From: Patescibacteria group bacterium
Lineage (GTDB): Bacteria; Patescibacteriota; JABMPQ01; JAQVVF01
Reading direction: 5' to 3'
NCBI GenBank assembly: GCA_028699085.1
Contig: JAQVVF010000009.1
Location: 1-45,939 of the forward strand
Length of the DNA: 45,939 bases
The first letter of the stretch is position 1. Each line of letters opens with the position of its first letter. The position numbers were made by a program, and so were the translations under genes. Shown here one piece after another: positions 26,256 through 32,770 of this stretch. The notes under the pieces are model-generated. The model saw only the letters and a program-made list of their open reading frames with translations, was not told the origin of the DNA and ran no database searches.

Positions 26256-26515
26256 ATTTTTAGCAGTCAAAATATTAAAAAATTATCGCTTTGCATTCCG
26301 CCGAAGGCGGAACAAAAAAAGATTGGTTGGCAAAACTTCGTTTTGCTTTTGGCTTCGCCAAAACGAACTTCCTAATCCAAAACCAAAACATTTCCTTTTT
26401 GCCGCGCGGAGCGTGGCAAATCCTTTCAAAATCAGCCCTTTGCGCGCGTAGCGCGCCAGCCGAGCGGCGAAGCCGCAAGGCAAACACCGCCCAAAACGCT
26501 GAAATTGTAAAATGG

Positions 26516-26518
26516 CGG
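26516..26518. other. Intact internal attP-like core (CGG / CCG)
   Basis: On the minus strand this reads CAGTA-CCG-CCATTTTAC. Its left half equals the right end of the element and its right half equals the left end, so it is the sequence expected of an unrecombined attP. Confidence 0.65.
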
Positions 26519-26587
26519 TACTGTTTGGACGAAATCCGAACCTTTTTTGAGCAAAATCCAGAGGATTTTGCGGATTGAACCCCGCCC

Positions 26588-26742
26588 AGCGTTTCCGCCC
26601 GCCTCCGCTTCGCTTCGGCGAGCAAAACAGAAAAATTTTCTCTACATTTTTTTAATCGCGCGCCCCCAAAATTTTTTTCAATTAAGGAAAAGAAAATTTT
26701 TCTGTTTTGATATTCCGCTTTTGGCGGAATGGCGGAAACGCT
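26588..26742. repeat. Nested palindrome in arm B
   Basis: AGCGTTTCCGCC (26588-26599) is the inverse of GGCGGAAACGCT (26731-26742). Inside them CAAAACAGAAAAATTTTCT (26623-26641) is the perfect inverse of 26691-26709. The 49-nt centre mixes T-runs with GCGCGC and CCCCC. The mirrored copy lies in 32437-32591. It looks like a protein-recognition or replication structure. Confidence 0.7.
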
Positions 26743-26774
26743 CCCACCCCAACCGCGCCTTCGGCGCGGAAAGC

Positions 26775-26827
26775 GCAAGCGGGCAAAAATTCCTTCCCCC
26801 CAACCCCCTTCCTTTTTGCCCGCTTGC
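26775..26827. repeat. 15-bp hairpin with G-rich/C-rich loop
   Basis: GCAAGCGGGCAAAAA (26775-26789) pairs perfectly with TTTTTGCCCGCTTGC (26813-26827). On the minus strand the 23-nt loop reads GG-AA-GGGGG-TT-GGGGGG-AA-GG, four G-tracts able to form a two-layer G-quadruplex. A mirrored copy lies in arm B at 32352-32404. Confidence 0.75.
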
Positions 26828-26977
26828 TTCAACGCCCGCAGGGCGGGCGCGGCGGCTTTAAGAAAAGAAAGAAGAAAAAGAATAGTCGCCCTTGACCCAC
26901 CCAACCCATTCGCGGGCGACATCAAGGAACTCCCTTTATTTTTGTTGCCGTAAATTAAAAAATTTGGTATCATAATG

Positions 26978-27030
26978 ATATAGATAATTTCTCAATAATA
27001 ATTCTGTATCTATATTATAGTATATATATT
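26978..27030 (+). promoter_or_regulatory. Promoter and candidate operator of the methyltransferase cassette
   Basis: ATATAGATA (26978-26986) and TATCTATAT (27007-27015) form a perfect 9-bp inverted repeat that overlaps a candidate promoter TTCTGT (27002-27007), 17 nt, TATATT (27025-27030). The start codon of the XRE gene is 11 nt past the -10 box, so the leader is at most a few nt. This is the layout expected for an autoregulated control protein. Confidence 0.5.
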
Positions 27031-27041
27031 ATCATATCACA

Positions 27042-27254
27042 ATGCCAAACACAATACCAACTATTGCTAAAAATATTAAAAAACTTAGGAAAGAGAAAGG
27101 TTTGTCCCAAGACAAGCTTTCACGATTGGCGGATGTGGCTCATGCCACAATTATTAAAATTGAATCGGGCGGAATTAAAAGCCCAACGATTGATACTGTT
27201 CAAAAAATAGCCAATGCGTTAAGCGTTAGCCTGGATACTTTAATGAAAAAATAA
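27042..27254 (+). CDS. XRE-family HTH regulator (control-protein-like)
   Basis: A 70-residue single-domain helix-turn-helix protein (HTH_3). The first helices and recognition helix are in IKKLRKEKGLSQDKLSRLADVAHATIIKIESG (about 12-43), and the rest completes the five-helix domain. Its size and place as first gene of a restriction-modification-like operon match the controller (C) proteins of type II systems, which bind an operator just upstream. The inverted repeat at 26978-27015 is the natural target. The next gene starts 3 nt after its stop. Confidence 0.9.
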   Translation: MPNTIPTIAKNIKKLRKEKGLSQDKLSRLADVAHATIIKIESGGIKSPTIDTVQKIANALSVSLDTLMKK

Positions 27255-27257
27255 CCC

Positions 27258-28040
27258 ATGCCGATTTTCAATGATTTAAATTTAGATAACTGGAAAGAAT
27301 CAGAAATTTTGACTGATAGTCTTTGGATTATTCCCGAAAGAGATAAAACAGGAAAACATAACGGCTTTTATCACGGCAATTTTATTCCGCAAATTCCACA
27401 TCAGTTAATTTTAAGATACACAAAGAAAAATGAAGTTGTTTTTGATCCATTTTTAGGGAGTGGAACAACAGCTTATGAAGCGGAGGGCCTAAATAGAAAT
27501 TTTATTGGCATTGATATTCAAAAAAAACTGATTGATTATATCGGTAAAAATATTGAGCCAAAAAATAATTTTTCTGATTTAATTGTTGGCGATAGTAAAA
27601 AAATTGAAACTTTTGAAAAAGTAAGAGAAGTTTTAAAAAATCACAAAAAGAAAAATATCCAATTGGCGATTTTGCACCCGCCGTATGCCGATATAATTAA
27701 ATTTAGTGATTTAAAAGATGATTTATCAAACGCAAAATCACTAAAAGAATTTTTAGGGAAATTTGCAGAGGTTTTAAAAAATACAATTGAAATTTTAGAA
27801 AACGGCAGATATTTAGCAATTGTCATCGGCGATAAATATACAGCTGGCAAATGGATACCTTTGGGATTTTATTGTATGAATGAAGCGCAAAAATTAGGAT
27901 TGACGCTAAAAAGTATTATAATTAAAAATATGGCGGGCAATCGCGCCAAACAAAACAAAGAAGGAATTTGGCGATATAGGGCGCTTTCAAGCGATTATTA
28001 TATTTTTAAACACGAATATATTTTAATTTTCAAAAAATAA
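27258..28040 (+). CDS. DNA methyltransferase, motif order I then IV, HPPY catalytic motif
   Basis: A 260-residue SAM-dependent amino-methyltransferase. An X-like segment precedes motif I DPFLGSGTT (63-71), then acidic residue D86 in GIDIQ. The catalytic motif IV reads HPPY (140-143) in place of the usual DPPY, SPPY or NPPY. This order (X-I-IV) differs from the IV-TRD-X-I order common for DPFLGSGTT-type beta enzymes, so it is circularly permuted or of another class. Base (N6-A or N4-C) and target are not readable. The nuclease-like gene follows after 2 nt, which suggests a methyltransferase-nuclease pair. Confidence 0.85.
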   Translation: MPIFNDLNLDNWKESEILTDSLWIIPERDKTGKHNGFYHGNFIPQIPHQLILRYTKKNEVVFDPFLGSGTTAYEAEGLNRNFIGIDIQKKLIDYIGKNIEPKNNFSDLIVGDSKKIETFEKVREVLKNHKKKNIQLAILHPPYADIIKFSDLKDDLSNAKSLKEFLGKFAEVLKNTIEILENGRYLAIVIGDKYTAGKWIPLGFYCMNEAQKLGLTLKSIIIKNMAGNRAKQNKEGIWRYRALSSDYYIFKHEYILIFKK

Positions 28041-28042
28041 TT

Positions 28043-28942
28043 ATGGAATACATCAAATCAAAATTATCAGAAGATTTAGCGAAAAAAATACTTGGCAGTA
28101 AGGACAATGCTTTAAAATATTTGTTGCACATCAATAAATATAAAAAAGTGGCGGGATTGGAATTTAAAATTTGTAGCCGTGGTAAAAATAAGGGTCAAAA
28201 TATGCCCTGCATTGATCCACAAAATATATGGAAAATCGTAGTCAACAACTGGGATTATGAATTAAGCAAAAACGCAATACGCGAATTGTTTAAGGAAACA
28301 GAAAAATATAAAAGCGGAAAAGATGCCAATAATGTTATGGATTTATTGGTTAAAGAATGGGAATCATTGAAGTTGGGCAACATAGAATGGCCATTCTCTC
28401 AAGGCGATTTTGACGGGTTCGTCCAGAGAATAAATTCGGAGAGCAACAACGGGCTTGTTAAGGATGAAAAAGTCAAAGTAGCCGCAGTCAAATATAGAAG
28501 AATTAAAGAAATAAATACTGTTAGAAATGATTTTATTGAAACTTTGATTTTTGAAAAAAATGAGAATATTTTGCCGACCCTTAATCACCGCAGAGGAGTT
28601 GATTTTTTCATTGACGGCGTTTCTTTTGATCAAAAAGTCGCAAAAAGTCCGACTAATCAATTTAAGACAAGGTTTAAAGATAATTGGAAAGAAGAGGCGG
28701 TTAAAAATCCTGGGCTAGTTGCAGAATATTTATACAAATATCAAGATGAGGGAAGATTTGGGGCTGACCCAAGATTATTAGTAGTTTATCTTGATGAGGA
28801 TATTTCAATTCAAAAAATTAGGGAAACAATAAAAAGTACTGACCTTAATAAACCAATTGAAATTAACTTTAGCTTTAAGCATAAAGTTCAAGGAGATAAA
28901 AGTTATAAAGTGCCTTGTTTCGTAATTCTGTTGCATAACTAA
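28043..28942 (+). CDS. Putative PD-(D/E)XK restriction endonuclease
   Basis: A 299-residue protein without a recognised family name. The N-terminal half is helical and basic. Residues about 180-205 (RRGVDFFIDGVSFDQKVAKS) give D187, then D196-Q197-K198 after a short loop, the spacing of a PD-(D/E)XK nuclease core, followed by strands around RLLVVYLDEDIS. Setting between two methyltransferase genes and 2-4 nt gaps fits a type II restriction enzyme. The call rests on a single motif plus context; it could also be a specificity or helper protein. Confidence 0.6.
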   Translation: MEYIKSKLSEDLAKKILGSKDNALKYLLHINKYKKVAGLEFKICSRGKNKGQNMPCIDPQNIWKIVVNNWDYELSKNAIRELFKETEKYKSGKDANNVMDLLVKEWESLKLGNIEWPFSQGDFDGFVQRINSESNNGLVKDEKVKVAAVKYRRIKEINTVRNDFIETLIFEKNENILPTLNHRRGVDFFIDGVSFDQKVAKSPTNQFKTRFKDNWKEEAVKNPGLVAEYLYKYQDEGRFGADPRLLVVYLDEDISIQKIRETIKSTDLNKPIEINFSFKHKVQGDKSYKVPCFVILLHN

Positions 28943-28946
28943 AATT

Positions 28947-30017
28947 ATGAATTATATCGGCAGTAAATTATCATTGTTGGAATTTTTGGAAGAATCCATA
29001 AACAAAGTAGTTGATAAAAACTGCGATACTTTTTGCGACTTATTTGCAGGGACAGGAATTGTAGGAAGTTATTTTAAAAGAAAGGGTTATAAAATAATCG
29101 CAAATGACATTCAATATTACAGTTACGTTTTAAATAGGCATTATATTGGAAATCATAAGGAATTATCATTTTTAAAACTAACAAAAGAACTTTCTGATTT
29201 AAAAAATATTGAGGTGAAAAATCGCAAAAAGTTTGTTTGCGATTATTTGTCAAATTTAAAAGGAGTAAAAGGGTTTATTTATAAAAATTATTGTCTTGGC
29301 GGAACAAAAGACAAAGAGGAACCACGACAATATTTTTCTGATGAAAACGGAATGCGTTGCGATGCAATTCGTCAAAAAATAGAAAATTGGAAAGAGAAGA
29401 ATTTAATTTCCGATGACGAATATTACTTTTTGATCACGAGCTTAGTCGAGTCAATTGATAAATACGCAAATACGGCTTCCGTGTATGGTGCTTTTCTGAA
29501 AAAATTAAAAAGGACGGCTCAAAATAATTTAATTTTGAAACCCGCTGAATTAATAATAAACGACCAAGACCACGAAGTTTTTAACGAGGATATAAATACG
29601 GTAGCAGGAAAAATTGCGGGTGATATTTTATATTTAGATCCGCCATACAATCAAAGGCAATATGCGACAAACTATCATATGCTTGAAACTATCGCAAAAT
29701 ATGACAATCCTGAAATTCATGGGAAAACTGGTTTGCGCGAGTATCAAAATCAAAAATCGCTTTATTGTTCAAGAACACAAGTGAAAAAAGCGTTTAAAGA
29801 TTTGATTTTGAAAGCAAAGGCAAAATATATCTTTTTAAGCTACAACAACGAGGGCTTGATGACTTTGGACGATATTAAAGAAATAATGAGCCTGCGGGGC
29901 AAATATGGGAATTTTACGAAAGAATATAATCGTTTTAAGGCAGATAAGTCAGAAAATAGAAACTATACGGCAAATAAAACAACTGAATATTTACATTATG
30001 TAGTTTGCAATAATTAA
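28947..30017 (+). CDS. D12-class (alpha) DNA adenine-N6 methyltransferase
   Basis: A 356-residue adenine-specific methyltransferase of the D12 class. It starts MNYIGSKLSLLEFL (motif X), then motif I DLFAGTG (31-37) and D54 in NDIQ, and motif IV DPPYN (231-235). The target recognition domain lies between motif I and IV as in Dam-like enzymes. The segment from YCSRTQVKKAF to YNNEGLMTLDDI resembles solitary and restriction-linked enzymes of this class. It follows the nuclease-like gene by 4 nt. Confidence 0.9.
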   Translation: MNYIGSKLSLLEFLEESINKVVDKNCDTFCDLFAGTGIVGSYFKRKGYKIIANDIQYYSYVLNRHYIGNHKELSFLKLTKELSDLKNIEVKNRKKFVCDYLSNLKGVKGFIYKNYCLGGTKDKEEPRQYFSDENGMRCDAIRQKIENWKEKNLISDDEYYFLITSLVESIDKYANTASVYGAFLKKLKRTAQNNLILKPAELIINDQDHEVFNEDINTVAGKIAGDILYLDPPYNQRQYATNYHMLETIAKYDNPEIHGKTGLREYQNQKSLYCSRTQVKKAFKDLILKAKAKYIFLSYNNEGLMTLDDIKEIMSLRGKYGNFTKEYNRFKADKSENRNYTANKTTEYLHYVVCNN

Positions 30018-30021
30018 AAAT

Positions 30022-31440
30022 ATGGCGGAAAAATTTACCAAAAACAATATTTCAATAAAAAATCTTTCTCTTTGGGATGAAAATGCTCGTTTTCCTGATA
30101 AATATTTTAATAAAACGGAAAAAGAGTTAGTTGAGTATTTTCTTTCCAAGAAAGATTTTAAATTGGCCGAATTAGCCGAAGAAGTGGTGAACGAGTTTGA
30201 TTTGCCCCAGCTTGAAAAACTCGTTATCTATGAATTAAACGGCAAAAATATAGTTTTGGAAGGAAATCGTCGTCTTGCGGTTTATAAGCTTTTGGATAAC
30301 CCAGAATTAACAGACAATGTAAAAATCAAAAACAAACTTAATGGATTAAAATCAAGAATCAAAATAAACGATAATTTTAAACTTGAATGCTTAATCACGA
30401 AAGACAAAGATCAGGGGCTTCGCTATATTGATAGAAAGCATTTAAGAGGCAATAACGAGGTTTCTTGGGGCGACAACGAAAGAGCGCATCATAATGCTCG
30501 CAGAGGAAACGCAAGTCAAAAAGAATTATTAAAAGTGGCAATTACAAAAAGAATCAAAGACTTGGATTTCCCAGAAGAATTAAAGGAACAGGTTTTGGGA
30601 CATGGTTTTGTTACAACCTTTTGGAGACTTATTGAACAAAATCCCGCATGGTCTACTTTTGGTTTTAGTCTTGACGATAATGGCGAACTTCAAACCACAG
30701 ACAAAGAGTTTGATGAAAAATTGAAAGTTATTATTTTTGATGTTTTGCAAAAAGGAAAATTCAACAACAAATTATTTTCACGTTTAAATACGAAAGAAAT
30801 TGAAAGCTATTTGAAGCAAATAAAGAACGATGATTATAAAAGAGTCGCTGACGAAATAAAAAAACAAACCAAGACGGATCTTTTTGGCAAAGAATCCACT
30901 TCTGTTCAAAAAAATAATGGGGCTAACCGCAGTATTCCAAAATCTTCACTTCGAAATTACTTAATTCCGAAAACTTGTGTTTTGCAGATTCAGGAAACAA
31001 AAATAAATAACATTTATTGCGAGCTGAAAAATGATTTGTTGATTGATGATTCCAAAAATGCCGTTCCAAATGCAGTCGGGGTGCTTTTTAGGGTATTTTT
31101 GGAAATATCCTTGGATTATTACGCAAAAATGAACAGCCACGGATTTAAGAAAAATGACACAATAAATCAAAAAATTTCTTGGGTGGTTAAAAGTTTAGAG
31201 GATAAAAAATATGATAAAAATAAGTTTAATAATATCAATAAGGTAGGCTCGTCCACGGGACAAAAAAGTTATTTATCAATAGAAAATTTCCACGAATATG
31301 TCCACTCAACAACAACCCAGCCAAGCTCAAGCGAACTAAAAAGTAAATGGGACAATCTTCAAGATTTTTTTGAGATTCTTTGGGGTGATTTGAATAAAAA
31401 GGCAAAGACCAAAAAACAAAATGCGAAAAGAAAAAAATAA
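30022..31440 (+). CDS. ParB/Srx-domain protein with possible HEPN-like C-terminal domain
   Basis: A 472-residue protein. The N-terminal domain (about 5-135) has the ParB-like motif LEGNRRLAVYKLL with E80-G81-N82-R83-R84. In ParB this region binds CTP; in other families it acts as nuclease or enzyme. The middle part is helical and basic. The C-terminal domain (about 320-460) has R357-x3-E361 and HEYVH (H424-H428), reminiscent of HEPN-like or AbiEi-like helical folds of defence proteins. The Lys-rich tail overlaps the next gene by 20 nt. The function is unknown, and a role in the methyltransferase system is inferred only from the operon. Confidence 0.65.
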   Translation: MAEKFTKNNISIKNLSLWDENARFPDKYFNKTEKELVEYFLSKKDFKLAELAEEVVNEFDLPQLEKLVIYELNGKNIVLEGNRRLAVYKLLDNPELTDNVKIKNKLNGLKSRIKINDNFKLECLITKDKDQGLRYIDRKHLRGNNEVSWGDNERAHHNARRGNASQKELLKVAITKRIKDLDFPEELKEQVLGHGFVTTFWRLIEQNPAWSTFGFSLDDNGELQTTDKEFDEKLKVIIFDVLQKGKFNNKLFSRLNTKEIESYLKQIKNDDYKRVADEIKKQTKTDLFGKESTSVQKNNGANRSIPKSSLRNYLIPKTCVLQIQETKINNIYCELKNDLLIDDSKNAVPNAVGVLFRVFLEISLDYYAKMNSHGFKKNDTINQKISWVVKSLEDKKYDKNKFNNINKVGSSTGQKSYLSIENFHEYVHSTTTQPSSSELKSKWDNLQDFFEILWGDLNKKAKTKKQNAKRKK

Positions 31441-32290
31441 AATAATATCTGAATTTTCAAGTCCGCTTCGTTATCCCGGCGGGAAAACTCGCTTGGCTGG
31501 TTTTTTATATAAAGCAATAGAAAAAAATTTTTCCAAAAATGAAAAAATTATCCTCGCTGAACCATACGCGGGCGGAGCAGGAGCCTCTTTGAAATTATTA
31601 TTTTCAGGTAAGGTTGATAGAATTATTATCAATGATTTGGATAAAGCCATTTTTGCGTTTTGGAAAATTGTTATTGCCGATACGGATTTTTTGATAAATA
31701 AAATAAAAAAAGTAAATATTGATATTGAAGAATGGAAAAAACAAAAAGAAATTTATAATAATCCGTCATCGTCAATCAAGGATTTGGCGTTTGCGACTTT
31801 ATTTTTGAACAGAACAAATCGCTCGGGGATTATTGAGGGCGGACCAATAGGAGGAATGGAGCAAGCGGGATTTTGGAATGTTCAGGCTCGTTTTACAAAA
31901 AATACAATTATTTCAAGGTTGGAAAAAATCAAAAAATTTAGGGATAAAATATCGGTTAGAAATTTGGACGGAATTACGCTTTTGAAGCAGTTGGAGAAAA
32001 ATAAATGCAAAAACAGATATTTTATTTTTCTTGATCCGCCATACTATCAAAAAGGCAAATCTTTATACTTAAACCATTATATTGATAAAGATCACAAGGA
32101 ATTATTGAAACTTCTTGAAAAATCTTCGTTAAAATGGGTTATGACATATGACGATGTTTCCTATATTCAGAATCTTTACGATAAATTCAAGAAAAATAAA
32201 TTTACGATAAACCACAGCGCATTTGAAGCAAGGCAAGGAAAGGAAATTTTGATTTTTTCCGATAATGTTGCTAAAGTAGCAATTAGCTAA
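31421..32290 (+). CDS. D12-class DNA adenine-N6 methyltransferase (Dam-like)
   Basis: A 289-residue enzyme, distinct from the one at 28947. Motifs in order: SPLRYPGGKTRLAGFL (X), EPYAGGAGASL (47-57, motif I), D72 in NDLD, and DPPYY (205-209, motif IV). Its short length and the GGKTRL opening are typical of Dam-like enzymes from phages and R-M systems. The overlap with the ParB-like gene shows translational coupling. Two alpha-class enzymes in one system would fit an asymmetric recognition sequence or a protection function against incoming restriction. Confidence 0.92.
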   Translation: MRKEKNKIISEFSSPLRYPGGKTRLAGFLYKAIEKNFSKNEKIILAEPYAGGAGASLKLLFSGKVDRIIINDLDKAIFAFWKIVIADTDFLINKIKKVNIDIEEWKKQKEIYNNPSSSIKDLAFATLFLNRTNRSGIIEGGPIGGMEQAGFWNVQARFTKNTIISRLEKIKKFRDKISVRNLDGITLLKQLEKNKCKNRYFIFLDPPYYQKGKSLYLNHYIDKDHKELLKLLEKSSLKWVMTYDDVSYIQNLYDKFKKNKFTINHSAFEARQGKEILIFSDNVAKVAIS

Positions 32291-32324
32291 ACCCACCCGC
32301 CACCCTTTTTAATTTTGTAGCCGA

Positions 32325-32663
32325 CGCCGCGCCCGCCCTGCGGGCGTTGAAGCAAGCGGGCAAAAAGGAAGGGGGTTGGGGGGAAGGAATTTTTGCCCGC
32401 TTGCGCTTTCCGCGCCGAAGGCGCGGTTGGGGTGGGAGCGTTTCCGCCATTCCGCCAAAAGCGGAATATCAAAACAGAAAAATTTTCTTTTCCTTAATTG
32501 AAAAAAATTTTGGGGGCGCGCGATTAAAAAAATGTAGAGAAAATTTTTCTGTTTTGCTCGCCGAAGCGAAGCGGAGGCGGGCGGAAACGCTGGGCGGGGT
32601 TCAATCCGCAAAATCCTCTGGATTTTGCTCAAAAAAGGTTCGGATTTCGTCCAAACAGTACCG
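32325..32663. repeat. Right arm B of the element, inverse of 26516-26854
   Basis: The 339 nt are a perfect inverted copy of the internal arm B. The stretch 32291-32770 holds no gene: 34 nt follow the last methyltransferase, then the arm, then about 107 nt of AT-rich DNA before the next gene. Open frames inside the arm mirror those in the other copy. Confidence 0.95.
32661..32663. other. Right integration junction (attR core CCG)
   Basis: Sequence left of CCG is identical to the flank of the internal attP-like core. The sequence that follows (AATTAATTC) is chromosome-like and absent from the other junctions. Confidence 0.7.
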
Positions 32664-32770
32664 AATTAATTCTAATGACTAAATTGTAAATAACGAAATT
32701 ATTTTTTATAGTAATATTAGATTTTCATAAAGATAAAAATAATAAAATTTTTTAAAATAAATTAAAAATT

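Larger units (their letters stand above)
26279..26854. repeat. Internal repeat unit J (arms A and B joined)
   Basis: This gene-free stretch of 576 nt joins an inverted copy of arm A (26279-26518) to an inverted copy of arm B (26516-26854). Several open frames exist here but are mirrored in the other copy and have the composition of GC-rich hairpin DNA, not genes. It separates the recombinase from the cassette. Confidence 0.88.
24699..32663. mobile_element. Integrated element with large serine recombinase and methyltransferase cassette
   Basis: About 8 kb inserted at the 3' end of tRNA-Ser. It contains one large serine recombinase gene (minus) and a six-gene cassette (plus). The two outer ends, if joined at the CCG core, would recreate in inverted orientation the internal block 26279-26854. 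The inferred empty site is the tRNA end TCTCTCCG directly followed by AATTAATTC (32664 onward). The repeats are clearly GC-richer than the chromosome. I do not recognise it as a named family of element. Confidence 0.75.

Noticed and set aside
26275-26973. Open frames of 60-232 residues on both strands in the GC-rich repeat
   Set aside because: They are mirrored in the inverted copies, overlap each other in several frames and read as low-complexity hairpin translation (Arg/Ala/Pro-rich). No start signals fit.
24696-32663. Assembly artefact as the cause of the inverted repeats
   Set aside because: The three junctions obey exact att logic with a common CCG and different flanks, and arm A has real differences beyond the first 155 nt, which a copy error would not produce.
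24699-32663. Insertion sequence or DDE transposon
   Set aside because: No transposase is present, the ends are not short terminal repeats and there is no clear target duplication beyond the CCG.
32287-32682. Open frames in the right repeat arm
   Set aside because: Exact mirror images of the frames in 26516-26854, explained by the inverted repeat.
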